44,959 bases of DNA from Nonomuraea cypriaca (GCF_015645445.1 NZ_JADOGI010000070.1:1-44959); one strand, 5' to 3'. Shown: positions 1-8,257, numbered from the stretch's first letter. Translations and numbers: made by a program. Notes: a model not told the origin generated them from the sequence alone.

Positions 1-1
1 C

Positions 2-154
2 CACGACGGCCACCGTCACCTCTCCACTCGCCGCCCCAGCCGGGGGGACCTCATGACCACCCCTCATGACGGCCACCGTCACCTCTCCGTCCGACGCCCC
101 GCCCTGCGGGATCTCATGACCGCCGCCGACTGTCCGCCCCGGAGGATCGCGTGA
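2..154 (+). CDS. 3' end of an upstream CDS (partial) made of a 21-residue tandem repeat
   Basis: The second reading frame is open from the window edge to a TGA at 152-154. That TGA overlaps the GTG start of the MFS gene as GTGA, the usual sign of translational coupling. The 50 visible residues are two copies of a 21-residue, His/Arg-rich unit (each begins HDGHRHLS and ends with DLMT plus two residues), followed by a short tail. If this is coding, the upstream gene is probably co-transcribed with the exporter, and a regulator would be a common partner; that is inference. Alternatively the frame is merely open within a 63-bp DNA repeat and nothing is translated. No family can be assigned. Confidence 0.35.
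   Translation, partial: HDGHRHLSTRRPSRGDLMTTPHDGHRHLSVRRPALRDLMTAADCPPRRIA
5..130 (+). repeat. Two-copy 63-bp tandem repeat upstream of the MFS gene
   Basis: Copies start at 5 and 68 and share the 5' block GACGGCCACCGTCACCTCTC. Each ends in a G-rich stretch followed by CTCATGACC, which resembles the ribosome-binding site and start of the downstream gene (GGAGG, then GTGACC at 151). The repeat may therefore be an amplified translation-initiation region. Whether it continues to the left of the window cannot be seen. Confidence 0.75.
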
Positions 155-1665
155 CCACCGCCGCCTCGCCCCCTGTTTCGTCGAGGCGGCGCTGGGCCGG
201 GCTGGTCGTGTTGTCGGCCAGTGTGCTGCTCGTCGTCATGGACATGACCGTGCTCAACGTCGCGCTGCCTGCCATGTCCGAGGACCTGCGGCCGGACTCG
301 ATCGAGCTGCTGTGGATGGTGGACGCGTACGCGCTGGTGTTGTCCGGGCTGCTGGTCACGGTGAGTGCGCTGGGCGACCGGTGGGGGCGCAAGCGGATGC
401 TGCTGACGGGGTTCGCGGTGTTCGGGCTGGCCTCGCTGGCGGTGCTCGCGACCGACAGCCCGCTGGAGGTCATCGCCGTACGCGCGCTGCTCGGGGTGGG
501 CGGCGCGATGATCATGCCGTCCACGCTCTCCATGATCCGCAACCTCTTCACCGACCCTGCAGAACGCGCCAGGGCGCTGGGCGTCTGGTCGGCGATGGCC
601 GCGGTGGGCGCCGCGCTGGGGCCGATCCTGGCCGGGTTCCTCCTGGGGCACTTCAGCTGGCACGCGGCGTTCCTGGTGAACGTGCCCGTCATGGCCACGG
701 CCATCGCGGCCGGGGTGTTCCTGCTGCCCGAGTCCAGAAACCCGGCGCCCGGCCGCTGGGACGCGCTCGCCACGGTGCTGTCGATGGCGGGCATGGTGGC
801 GCTGGTCTTCGCGGTCAAGACCTTCGGCAAGTACGGCCTCACCGCGCCGAGCGCCCTGACGGCGGCCGTGGTGGCGGTGGTGGCGCTGGGCTGGTTCGCG
901 GCGCGGTGCCTGCGCCGGCCTGATCCGCTGCTGGAGCTCCGGCTGTTCCGCGGCGGGCCGTTCTCCGCCGGGGTGGTGACGGCGCTGACCACGTCGATCG
1001 CGATGGCCGCGGTGCTGCTGCTGCTCGCGCAGTGGATGCAACTCGTGCAGGGGTACTCGCCGCTGGAGACCGGGGTGCGCCTGCTGCCCGCCGCGCTGGC
1101 CGCTCTCGTCGCCTCACCGCTGGCCCCCGCGCTGGCCGAGCGGGTCGGCGCCCGTACGGTGCTGGCCGGCGGGCTGGCCGTGACCGGCCTGGGATTCCTG
1201 CCGCTGTTCTTAGCGCCCGCGCCGCTCGGCTACTGGCCGGTCGCGGGCGCCCTGATGCTGATCGGCATCGGGAACGGCTCCCTCGCCGTCGCCTCCGCCG
1301 TCATCATGTCCGGCACGCCCGCCGCGAAGTCCGGCAGCGCGGCGGCCATCGAGGAGACCAGCTACGAGGTGGGCGGAGCACTCGGCGTCGCCGTCCTGGG
1401 CAGCGTCGCGGCGGCCGTCTACCGGGCGGAGGTGGCGTACGACGGGCCGGCCGCCGGTGTGGTGCGCGAGTCGCTGGGCGGCGCGATCGACGTGACCAGG
1501 GAACTGGGGGCGCCGGGCGGGGCGGTGGCCGACCAGGCGCGGGCCGCCTTCACCGACTCGCTGGTCCTGACGAGCGCGGCGGGAGCGGCGCTGATGCTGG
1601 CGGGCGCGCTGGCGGTATGGCTGCTCACCCCCCGCACCCTGGACCTGTCACCGACCCACCACTGA
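151..1665 (+). CDS. MFS drug exporter, DHA2 (14-TM, EmrB/QacA) type
   Basis: A 504-residue major-facilitator permease, predicted to export drugs or metabolites by proton antiport across the cytoplasmic membrane. The N-terminus has a first membrane helix with the DHA2 signature around LVVMDMTVLNVALP, then the loop 2-3 motif GDRWGRKR and a motif-C-like GAALGPILAG around residues 150-160. Length and about fourteen hydrophobic segments fit the QacA/EmrB class. The start is GTG at 151 with GGAGG at 141-145, 5 nt before it, and it overlaps the stop of an upstream open frame. Its 3' end is followed by degenerate copies of itself (1641-1783). The substrate is not predictable. Confidence 0.93.
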   Translation: MTTAASPPVSSRRRWAGLVVLSASVLLVVMDMTVLNVALPAMSEDLRPDSIELLWMVDAYALVLSGLLVTVSALGDRWGRKRMLLTGFAVFGLASLAVLATDSPLEVIAVRALLGVGGAMIMPSTLSMIRNLFTDPAERARALGVWSAMAAVGAALGPILAGFLLGHFSWHAAFLVNVPVMATAIAAGVFLLPESRNPAPGRWDALATVLSMAGMVALVFAVKTFGKYGLTAPSALTAAVVAVVALGWFAARCLRRPDPLLELRLFRGGPFSAGVVTALTTSIAMAAVLLLLAQWMQLVQGYSPLETGVRLLPAALAALVASPLAPALAERVGARTVLAGGLAVTGLGFLPLFLAPAPLGYWPVAGALMLIGIGNGSLAVASAVIMSGTPAAKSGSAAAIEETSYEVGGALGVAVLGSVAAAVYRAEVAYDGPAAGVVRESLGGAIDVTRELGAPGGAVADQARAAFTDSLVLTSAAGAALMLAGALAVWLLTPRTLDLSPTHH

Positions 1666-1783
1666 GAAGCCCTCCGAGACCTGCCGCCCACTCACCACCA
1701 CTGGGCAGCCCTCTGCGGACTCGCCGCCACTCACCACCACCGGGGAGCCCTCTGTGGACCTGTCGTCCGCTCTCCACCACTGA
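1641..1783 (+). repeat. Four degenerate 36-40 bp units echoing the 3' end of the MFS gene
   Basis: Units can be aligned on GACCTG/GACTCG at about 1642, 1678, 1718 and 1757. Each carries CCACC-rich sequence and then (C)ACCACTG or CACCACCG, followed in three of them by AGCCCTC. The first unit contains the real stop codon (TGA 1663-1665); the last one recreates CACCACTGA. Apart from this and the promoter of the next gene, the 170-bp interval holds nothing recognisable. Confidence 0.7.
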
Positions 1784-1823
1784 TTGCCTGGGGTCCCCGT
1801 CGGGTCGCGGGATCGCCGGTGCC

Positions 1824-1829
1824 CATAAT
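1824..1829 (+). promoter_or_regulatory. -10 element (CATAAT) for a leaderless transcript of the aldo/keto reductase
   Basis: CATAAT lies 6 nt upstream of the ATG at 1836, with no Shine-Dalgarno sequence between. This is the spacing expected if transcription starts at the A of the ATG. No convincing -35 is visible. Confidence 0.5.
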
Positions 1830-1835
1830 GGCCGG

Positions 1836-2765
1836 ATGAGATCAATAGGCAGTACGGACCTGACCGTTTTCCCGATTTCGCTCGGTGCGAATGTCTTCGG
1901 GTGGACCGCGGACAAGGAGACGTCGTTCGCGGTCCTGGACGCGTACGTCGAGGCCGGCGGCAACTTCATCGACACGGCTGACTCCTACCCGTACTGGGCG
2001 ACCGGCGAGTCCACCTCCGAAATGATCATCGGTGAGTGGATGGCCGACCGCCGCAACCGCGACTCCATCGTGCTCGGCACCAAGGTCGGCATGCTGGAAG
2101 GGCGGAAGGGGCTGGCTCCCGCAACCATCCGCACGGCGGTCGAGGACTCGCTGCGGCGGCTTCGTACCGACCACATCGACCTCTACTGGGCTCATGTCGA
2201 CGATCAGGACACTCCGCTGGTGGAGTCCCTGGCCGCGTTCGACGAGCTGGTGCGCGAGGGCAAGGTCAGGTACGTCGGCGCGTCCAACTACAGCGCCGCC
2301 CGGCTGACGGAGGCGCTCAAGATCTCCGACGACGAGGGGCTGGTCCGGTATGTGGCCCTGCAGTCGCCGTACAACCTGGTCCAACGCGACTACGAGGGCG
2401 AGCTGCGCGACGTGGTCGCCAGGGAGGGGCTGGGCAGCACCCCCTACGTCGCCCTGGCCCGCGGCTTCCTGACCGGCAAGTACGCCCCCGGCGTGACGGT
2501 CGACAGCCCGCGAGCCGGCCGGGCGTCCGAGTTTCTTGCGACCGAGCACGGCCCCCGGACCCTGGAGGCGCTGACCAAGGTGGCGGCCGACAAGGAGGTC
2601 ACCCCTGCCACGGTGGCCGTTGCCTGGGTCGCCGCCCAGCCCACCATCACCGCCCCGCTCTCCAGCGCCCGCGACCTCGGCCAGCTCCAGCCCCTGCTGG
2701 CCGCCGCCACCCTGACCCTCACCACGGACGAACTGACCTTCCTGGACGAAGCCTCCCGCCCCTGA
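1836..2765 (+). CDS. Aldo/keto reductase (NADPH-dependent, YajO/Tas-like)
   Basis: A 309-residue TIM-barrel oxidoreductase that would reduce aldehydes or ketones with NADPH in the cytosol. The catalytic tetrad is visible: Asp and Tyr in FIDTADSYPYW, Lys in VLGTKVG and His in YWAHVDD. The AKR pattern VRYVGASNYSA follows, and the C-terminal cofactor region includes APLSSARDLGQL. The ATG at 1836 is chosen because the preceding in-frame sequence is the repeat-rich spacer and because a -10 box sits just in front of it. The physiological substrate is unknown. Confidence 0.9.
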   Translation: MRSIGSTDLTVFPISLGANVFGWTADKETSFAVLDAYVEAGGNFIDTADSYPYWATGESTSEMIIGEWMADRRNRDSIVLGTKVGMLEGRKGLAPATIRTAVEDSLRRLRTDHIDLYWAHVDDQDTPLVESLAAFDELVREGKVRYVGASNYSAARLTEALKISDDEGLVRYVALQSPYNLVQRDYEGELRDVVAREGLGSTPYVALARGFLTGKYAPGVTVDSPRAGRASEFLATEHGPRTLEALTKVAADKEVTPATVAVAWVAAQPTITAPLSSARDLGQLQPLLAAATLTLTTDELTFLDEASRP

Positions 2766-2800
2766 CCACGGACGAACCGGCCCTCCTGGAGGAAGCCTCT
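2721..2800 (+). repeat. Two-copy 44-bp duplication spanning the stop of the aldo/keto reductase
   Basis: The block starting ACCACGGACGAA at 2721 recurs, diverged, at 2765 (ACCACGGACGAACCGGCC...), and both copies run into CCTCCTGGA/CTTCCTGGA and GAAGCCTC. The second copy is non-coding because the TGA lies at 2763-2765. It fills most of the 61-nt gap to the convergent polX stop. Confidence 0.7.
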
Positions 2801-2826
2801 GACGACCGGGTCGCGCCGGGCCGCCG

Positions 2827-4506
2827 TCAGCGGCCCAGGAAGGCCAGCAGCCGGTCGAGCGGCCAGGTGTTGATCACGTCGTCCGTGGTCAGCCAGGCCC
2901 GTTGCGCGATCCCCACCCCGAACCGCTGGTTGCCCAGGTGGGGAATGGCGTGCGAGTCGCTGTCGATCGAGAACTTCACCCCGTGGTGCTTGGCCAGCCG
3001 CACCAGGTCGGACGGCAGGTCGGAGCGGTCGGGGAAGGAGTCGATCTCCATGGCGGTGCCCGTCCGTGCGGCCACCCGGAAGATCGCGTCCCAGTCCGCG
3101 TCCACGCCGGGGCGCTTGCCGATCTTGCGGGTGGTGGGGTGGCCGATGATGTCGACGTAGGGGTTTTCGCAGGCGGCGATGAAGCGGCGGGTCATCTCCT
3201 CCCGCGACATCCCGAAGTGCGAGTGCACCGAGGCCACGCACACGTCGAACTCGCGCAGGATCTCCCCTGGCCAGTCCACCGAGCCGTCGGGGGCGATGTT
3301 GAGTTCGGTGCCGTGCAGCAGGCGCATGCCGGGATGGTCGAGTTGCAGCTTGGCCACCTGGGCCCGCTGCTCCAGCGCCTTGTCCAGGGTCATCCGCTGC
3401 ATCGCCAGGTCGGGCGCGTGGTCGGTGACCGCGTAGTAGGAGTAGCCGCGCGCGTGGCCGGCCGCCACCATGTCGGCCAGCGGGGCGATGCCGTCGGTCA
3501 GGTCGGTGTGGGTGTGCAGGTCGCCCTTGAGGTCGGCCAGGCCGACGAGCACCGGCAGCTCGCCCCGCAGCGCCGCCTTGACCTCCCCGCCGTCCTCGCG
3601 CATCGGCGGCGGCACGAACTGCATGCCGAGGGCTGCGTAGATGTCCTCCTCCGACTCGGCGGCGATCACCCGCTCGCCCTCGAACAGCCCGTATTCGGAC
3701 AGTTTCCAGCCCTTCTTCACCGCCATCTCCCTGATGGTGACGTTGTGCTCCTTGGAGCCGGTGAAGTATTGCATCGCCGCGCCCCACGACCCGGTCGGCA
3801 CCACGCGCAGGTCGACCTGGATGCCGGACGTGGTGCGGATCGAGGTCTTCTTGTCGCCGGTCGCGATGACCTCGGTGACGTAGGGCTGGGCGCGGAAGTC
3901 GTCCATGATGGACTCGGGCGCGACCGCCAGGATGTCGATGTCGCCGATCGTGTCCTTCATCCGCCGCAGCGACCCCGCGTACGCGATCCGCTCGGCCCGC
4001 AGCGACCCCATCACCTGCTCGGCCAGGGACATGGCGACGCCGATGTGGACCCGGCGGCCTGACGACTCGAGCTGCTCGATGCCCTTGAGCAGGTTGGCCA
4101 GAGTCTTGGGGCCGAGGCCCTTGACGCCGTCGAGCCGCCCGCCGGCGATCGCCTCGCCCAGCGCCGCCGGGGAGTCGACGCCGAAGTCCTCGAACAGCAT
4201 GATCGCCGTCTTGGGGCCGAGCGACGGCACCCGCGTCAGCCTGCGCACGCCCTCGGGGACCCGCCCTCGCAGGTCGTCGAGCTGCCGGAAGCTCCCACGC
4301 GTCAGGAACTCCTCCATCTTCTTGGCGATGGCCTCGCCGACTCCGGGGACGCCGCGCACGTCCACGACCGAGATGTCCTCGGGGAACCCCGCGATCGCCT
4401 TGGCGGCCTTCTGGTAGCTCCGCACCCGGAAGGCGTCGCCGCCGCACAACGCGAACAGCTCCGCGTATTCCTGCAGCGCCGACGCCGCTTCCTCGTTTGC
4501 CCGCAT
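2827..4506 (-). CDS. polX: DNA polymerase/3'-5' exonuclease PolX (family X with PHP domain)
   Basis: A gap-filling repair polymerase of about 559 residues for base excision repair or end joining. In order: helix-hairpin-helix segments (VPGVGEAIAKK, then SLGPKTA and KGLGPKTL), a pol-beta-type nucleotidyltransferase core with GSLRR and catalytic aspartates in GDIDIL, and a C-terminal PHP phosphoesterase domain with HTHTD, TDHAP, the HSHFG block and GHPTTRKIG. All metal-binding blocks look intact and the length is normal for bacterial PolX. Two in-frame ATGs exist (4512 and 4506). I chose 4506 because TAAAGT sits 6 nt upstream and the family starts near RANEE. It is convergent with the aldo/keto reductase. 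Confidence 0.93.
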   Translation of the reverse strand: MRANEEAASALQEYAELFALCGGDAFRVRSYQKAAKAIAGFPEDISVVDVRGVPGVGEAIAKKMEEFLTRGSFRQLDDLRGRVPEGVRRLTRVPSLGPKTAIMLFEDFGVDSPAALGEAIAGGRLDGVKGLGPKTLANLLKGIEQLESSGRRVHIGVAMSLAEQVMGSLRAERIAYAGSLRRMKDTIGDIDILAVAPESIMDDFRAQPYVTEVIATGDKKTSIRTTSGIQVDLRVVPTGSWGAAMQYFTGSKEHNVTIREMAVKKGWKLSEYGLFEGERVIAAESEEDIYAALGMQFVPPPMREDGGEVKAALRGELPVLVGLADLKGDLHTHTDLTDGIAPLADMVAAGHARGYSYYAVTDHAPDLAMQRMTLDKALEQRAQVAKLQLDHPGMRLLHGTELNIAPDGSVDWPGEILREFDVCVASVHSHFGMSREEMTRRFIAACENPYVDIIGHPTTRKIGKRPGVDADWDAIFRVAARTGTAMEIDSFPDRSDLPSDLVRLAKHHGVKFSIDSDSHAIPHLGNQRFGVGIAQRAWLTTDDVINTWPLDRLLAFLGR

Positions 4507-4512
4507 CCCCAT

Positions 4513-4518
4513 ACTTTA
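4513..4518 (-). promoter_or_regulatory. -10 element (TAAAGT) of polX
   Basis: On the minus strand TAAAGT is followed by 6 nt (ATGGGG) and the ATG at 4506, consistent with a leaderless message. If translation instead started at the ATG at 4512, the box would touch the start codon. Confidence 0.45.
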
Positions 4519-4544
4519 AGAGGTCGCCCCGACAATCCCGAGCG

Positions 4545-5513
4545 TCAGAAACGCACCTGGCGCGGCAGATACGGATCCCCGAGGAACGCGAGCTCCTCCG
4601 CCGACAGCGACACGGAGACGGCGGCCACCGCGTCGTCCACGTGCGCGTCCTTGGTCGCCCCGACGATCGGCGCGGTGACGCCCGGCTGGTGGAGCAGCCA
4701 GGCCAGCGCGATCTGCGCGCCGGGCAGGCCGCGCTCCCCGGCCAGCCGCGCCACCCGGTCGAGGATCAGCTTGTCGTTCTCCGGGTCGTACAGGAAGTCG
4801 ATGCGCTCGTCGGAGCCCGTCCTGGCGGTCGTGGCCGCCGCGCCGGCCCTGGCCAGCACGCCGCGCGCCAGCGGGCTCCACGGGATCACGCCCACGCCCT
4901 GGTCGGCGCAGAGCGGGAGCATCTCGCGCTCCTCCTCCCTGAAGAGCAGGTTGTAGTGGTTCTGCATGGAGACGAACTTCGTCCACCCGTTGGACTCGGC
5001 CACGTGCTGCGCCTTGGCGAACTGCCACGCCCACATGCTGGACGCGCCGATGTAGCGGGCCTTGCCCGCCTTGACGACGTCGTGCAGCGCCTCCATCGTC
5101 TCCTCGATGGGCGTCTCGTCGTCCCACCGGTGGATCTGGTAGAGGTCCACGTGGTCGGTGCCGAGCCGGGAGAGCGAGGCGTCCACGGCGGCGAGGATGT
5201 GCTTGCGTGACAGGCCGCCGGCGTTGGCGCCCTTGCCCATCGGGAAGTAGACCTTCGTGGCCAGCACGTAGTCCTCGCGCCGCGGGAAGATCGCGCGCAG
5301 CAGGTTGCCTGTCACGACCTCGCTCTCGCCCCGGCTGTAGGTGTCGGCCGTGTCGAAGAACGTCACGCCGGCGTCGGCCGCCCGGCGCACGATCGGCTCG
5401 GCGTGGTCCTGCGGCAGCGCCCACTCCTGCCTGGCCGGATCGCCGTAGCTCATCATGCCGAGGCAAACCCGGGAGACCTTCAAGCCTGTCGTGCCAAGTC
5501 GCGTGTATTCCAT
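4545..5513 (-). CDS. Aldo/keto reductase (YajO/AKR11-like)
   Basis: A 322-residue NADPH-dependent aldo/keto reductase of the aryl-alcohol-dehydrogenase-like group. The N-terminus MEYTRLGTTGLKVSRVCLGM is typical. Catalytic residues are Asp and Tyr in FFDTADTYSRGESE, Lys in VLATKVYFP and His in LYQIHRWDD. GVIPWSPLARGVL and the cofactor-binding PIVGATKDAHVDDAV follow. An ATG four codons upstream (5525) is possible, but GGTGGG lies just before the ATG at 5513 and the family begins there. It is only distantly similar to the reductase at 1836. A 43-nt gap separates it from the dehydrogenase upstream. Confidence 0.92.
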   Translation of the reverse strand: MEYTRLGTTGLKVSRVCLGMMSYGDPARQEWALPQDHAEPIVRRAADAGVTFFDTADTYSRGESEVVTGNLLRAIFPRREDYVLATKVYFPMGKGANAGGLSRKHILAAVDASLSRLGTDHVDLYQIHRWDDETPIEETMEALHDVVKAGKARYIGASSMWAWQFAKAQHVAESNGWTKFVSMQNHYNLLFREEEREMLPLCADQGVGVIPWSPLARGVLARAGAAATTARTGSDERIDFLYDPENDKLILDRVARLAGERGLPGAQIALAWLLHQPGVTAPIVGATKDAHVDDAVAAVSVSLSAEELAFLGDPYLPRQVRF

Positions 5514-5556
5514 GGCACCCACCATAGGAGGACCGCGAACGGGGCAATCGCTGAGT

Positions 5557-6594
5557 TCAGACCTTCAGAGCCGGCGCGATCATGGTCACGCCGGGCACCG
5601 AGCCGATCGACGCCAGCGCCTTGCCCGCGTCGGCGAGCCCGATCGTGCGGGTGACGAGCTGGTCGGGGTGCAGGACCCCGGCCCTGATCAGCTCCAGCAT
5701 CGGCGGGTACGCGTGCGCGGCCATCCCGTGGCTGCCCAGCAGCCGCAGCTCGTAGCCGACCACCCGGTCCATCGGCACGGGCGTCGGCCCGCCGGGCAGC
5801 AGCCCCACCTGGACGTGACGCCCCCTGCGGCGCAGGCTCTCGATCGAGGCGGCGCATGTGCCTGGGCTGCCCAGCGCGTCGACGGACACGTGCGCGCCGC
5901 CCCTCGTCAGCTCCCTGACCTGGGCCGCCGCGTCACCGGCCGAACCGTTGACGAAGTGCGTGGCGCCGGCCACCTCGGCCAGGTGCAGCGCATCGGCGCT
6001 GATGTCCACGGCCACCACGCGGGCCCCGGCCGCCGTCGCGATCATCACGGCGGACAGGCCCACGCCGCCGCACCCGTGGACCGCCACCCACTCGCCCGGG
6101 CGCGCCTCGCCCACCTGCGCCACGGCGCGGAACGCGGTGGCGAAGCGGCAGCCGAGCCCGGCCGCCGTGGCGTAGGCCATGTCCTCGGGGATCGCGATCA
6201 GGTTGACGTCGGCGTGGTCGATGGCGACGTACTCGGCGAAGGAGCCCCAGTGGCTGAAGCCTGGCTGCGTCTGCCGCTCGCAGATCTGCTGCTGGCCGGC
6301 GGCGCAGGCCGCGCATGAGCCGCAGGCGCAGACGAACGGCACGGTCACCCGCGCTCCAGGCCGCCAGCCGCGCACGTCGGGGCCGACCGCCTCGACCACG
6401 CCGGCCAGCTCGTGGCCTGGCACGTGGGGCAGGACCTTGATGTCGGGGTCGTGGCCCTGCCAGCCGTGCCAGTCGGAGCGGCAGAGCCCCGTGGCCTCGA
6501 CCTTGATGACCGCTCCGTGCGGGGCCGGCTCGGGGTCGGGGAGCTCGCGCACGTCCAGCTCGCCACCGAAGATGTCAAACGCTACCGCTCGCAT
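5557..6594 (-). CDS. Zinc-dependent alcohol dehydrogenase (MDR family)
   Basis: A 345-residue medium-chain dehydrogenase that would oxidise an alcohol with NAD(P). Catalytic zinc ligands are Cys in TGLCRSDWHGW and His-Glu in PGHELAG, with a third ligand in LGCRFATAF. The structural-zinc cysteines appear in CACGSCAACAAGQQQIC. The Rossmann motif is GCGGVGLSA. The ATG at 6594 follows the stop of an MmyB-type regulator relic after one intervening base (TGAGATG), so the gene was probably once translated behind that regulator. The substrate is unknown. Confidence 0.92.
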   Translation of the reverse strand: MRAVAFDIFGGELDVRELPDPEPAPHGAVIKVEATGLCRSDWHGWQGHDPDIKVLPHVPGHELAGVVEAVGPDVRGWRPGARVTVPFVCACGSCAACAAGQQQICERQTQPGFSHWGSFAEYVAIDHADVNLIAIPEDMAYATAAGLGCRFATAFRAVAQVGEARPGEWVAVHGCGGVGLSAVMIATAAGARVVAVDISADALHLAEVAGATHFVNGSAGDAAAQVRELTRGGAHVSVDALGSPGTCAASIESLRRRGRHVQVGLLPGGPTPVPMDRVVGYELRLLGSHGMAAHAYPPMLELIRAGVLHPDQLVTRTIGLADAGKALASIGSVPGVTMIAPALKV

Positions 6595-6595
6595 C

Positions 6596-6700
6596 TCATG
6601 AGCTTAGGGTCAATCGCCGCAGCTCGCGCAAGGCCTGGTGCGAGGGTGAACCGGGTTCGGTCGTGTAGAGGACGAGACGGAGGTCGTCGCGGTCGGGGGG
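6596..6700 (-). pseudogene. Relic: C-terminal end of an MmyB-type XRE regulator
   Basis: The minus strand reads DDLRLVLYTTEPGSPSHQAL followed by about ten more residues and a TGA at 6598-6596. This matches the closing segment of the MmyB-like ligand-binding domain of actinomycete XRE regulators (typically LxVYTAEPGSPS, then a short helix). The DNA-binding half and most of the ligand domain are missing; the homology ends where the oppositely oriented dehydrogenase relic begins. Family assignment is by motif memory from a short piece. Confidence 0.6.
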
Positions 6701-6701
6701 C

Positions 6702-6803
6702 CGCCCGGCCAGGGGGGCGGCGATCGCCGTACGGCTCGCCACGCTCGACGCGGACGGTCCCACCGGGGGCTACCTGGACGACGGCGGCACCCTCCGCTGG
6801 TGA
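6702..6803 (+). pseudogene. Relic: C-terminal end of a short-chain dehydrogenase
   Basis: The plus strand reads RPARGAAIAVRLATLDADGP and then TGGYLDDGGTLRW before TGA (6801-6803). That is the characteristic tail of carbonyl-reductase-like short-chain dehydrogenases (AVRLA..., DGPTGG, aromatic, acidic, final Trp). No Rossmann motif or catalytic YxxxK remains. It abuts the regulator relic, as expected if a deletion removed the middle of a divergent regulator/dehydrogenase pair. Confidence 0.6.
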
Positions 6804-6838
6804 TGTGTCAAACCCGGTGAAACGGACAGAGGGGGGTG

Positions 6839-8236
6839 ATGGGACGAGATCTGGACAAGGAGCGCTTTACCGAGGCGGAGTACGCCCGCTTCGGTGAGCG
6901 CATCCGCGAGCAGCTCGGCGCGCTGCGCGAGCTGCTCGGAACCCCCGGCTTCGGCCAGGGCCCGGCGACGATCGGGGCCGAGCTGGAGCTGTTCCTCATC
7001 GACGCGCGGGGGCGTCCGCTGCCGCGCAACAGCCAGGTGCGGGAGACCCTGGACGACCCGCGCGTCGTGCTGGAGCTCGGCCGGTTCAACATCGAGGTGA
7101 ACCTGACCCCGATACCGCTGGAGGGCAGGCCATTCGAGCTGCTGAGCGCCGAGGTCCAGGAGACGATGACCAAGGTGGACGGCGCGGTCGAAGGCGGCGG
7201 CGCGCTGCCCATCGGCATCCTGCCGACCCTCGACGCCGACGACTTCACGCTGGGCGCCATGAGTGACGAGAACCGCTACCGGGCGATGAGCAGGGGCATC
7301 AGGCGGCTGCGGCTGGAACCGTTCCTGGTCAAGATCGGCGACCTGGAGCTGTCGGTGGAGGACGTGATACTGGAGAGCGCCAACACCTCCTGGCAGGTGC
7401 ACGTCCGCACGCCGCCCGAGCGGTTCGCCCGGCTGTTCAACGCGGCCCAGCTGGCCATCGGGCCGGTGCTGGCCGCGTGCGGCAACTCGCCGTTCTTCCT
7501 GGGCCGCGACCTGTGGGAGGAGACGCGGATCGCGCTGATGGAGGAGGCCGTCGACGACCGTGACGTGGAGCGCCGCTACCGCAGGGACGGGCGGGTCACG
7601 TTCGGCTCGGACTGGGTGCGCGAAGGGGCGTACGAGCTGTTCGAGCGGTACGTACGCGACTACGACCCGGTCGTGCCCGACCTCACCGACGACGCCGGGC
7701 CGCGGGACGTGCCCGAGCTGCGGCTGCACCAGGGCACCATCTGGCAGTGGAACCGGCCCGTCTACGACCCGGCGGAAGGCGGTCACCTGCGGATCGAGAT
7801 GCGCGCGCTGCCCGCGGGGCCCACGTGCGCGGACATGGCGGCGAACACGGCGTTCCTGCTCGGGCTGACGTTGTCGCAGGCGGAGCGGGATCTGACCGGC
7901 TACCGGTTCGCGCAGGCGTACCAGAACTTCTACCGCGCGGCCATGGACGGGCTGGACGCGAAGCTCTCATGGCCGGGCAGGGACGGCGAGTTCGAGGCCG
8001 CGGACCTGGTGCTCTCCCTGCTGCCCGAGGCGAGGGAAGGGCTGCTCGGCGCGGGGGTGACGCCCAGCGACGCCGATCGCGCGCTGGGCGTCATGGAGCA
8101 GCGGACCAGGCTGCGCCGCACCGGCGCGGTGTGGCAGCGGGAGGCGCTGGCGCGCTTCGGCGGCGACCGGGAGCGGCTCGTGCGGCGCTACCGCGAGCTG
8201 GCCCTTTCCGGGCTGCCCGTGCATTTGTGGAAGTGA
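6839..8236 (+). CDS. Glutamate--cysteine ligase family 2 (GCS2/YbdK-like) carboxylate-amine ligase
   Basis: A 465-residue ATP-grasp-like ligase of the GCS2 family, which forms a gamma-glutamyl or similar amide bond using ATP. The nucleotide/metal motif appears as IGAELELFLID near residue 46. RFNIEVNLTP, the NTSWQVHVRTPPE block and the C-terminal RIEMRALPAGPT also fit. It is longer than E. coli YbdK (about 370 residues), with an insertion around residues 235-310 that includes an RYRRDGRVTFGSDW region. A GTG at 6836 precedes the ATG at 6839; both lie very close to a G-run, so the exact start is uncertain. The final six codons plus stop are duplicated in tandem downstream. Its substrate is not known; mycothiol-producing actinomycetes do not normally need glutathione synthesis. 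Confidence 0.82.
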   Translation: MGRDLDKERFTEAEYARFGERIREQLGALRELLGTPGFGQGPATIGAELELFLIDARGRPLPRNSQVRETLDDPRVVLELGRFNIEVNLTPIPLEGRPFELLSAEVQETMTKVDGAVEGGGALPIGILPTLDADDFTLGAMSDENRYRAMSRGIRRLRLEPFLVKIGDLELSVEDVILESANTSWQVHVRTPPERFARLFNAAQLAIGPVLAACGNSPFFLGRDLWEETRIALMEEAVDDRDVERRYRRDGRVTFGSDWVREGAYELFERYVRDYDPVVPDLTDDAGPRDVPELRLHQGTIWQWNRPVYDPAEGGHLRIEMRALPAGPTCADMAANTAFLLGLTLSQAERDLTGYRFAQAYQNFYRAAMDGLDAKLSWPGRDGEFEAADLVLSLLPEAREGLLGAGVTPSDADRALGVMEQRTRLRRTGAVWQREALARFGGDRERLVRRYRELALSGLPVHLWK

Positions 8237-8257
8237 CCCGTGCATTTGTGGAAGTGA
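8216..8257 (+). repeat. Perfect 21-bp tandem duplication including the stop codon
   Basis: CCCGTGCATTTGTGGAAGTG plus A occurs at 8216-8236 and again, identically, at 8237-8257. It encodes the last residues PVHLWK and the TGA. The second copy lies wholly in the 84-nt spacer to the next gene. Confidence 0.95.

Noticed and set aside
1032..1835. Upstream in-frame extension of the first aldo/keto reductase
   Set aside because: It overlaps the MFS gene in another frame and the repeat region; it has no family similarity and ATG 1836 fits the AKR start.
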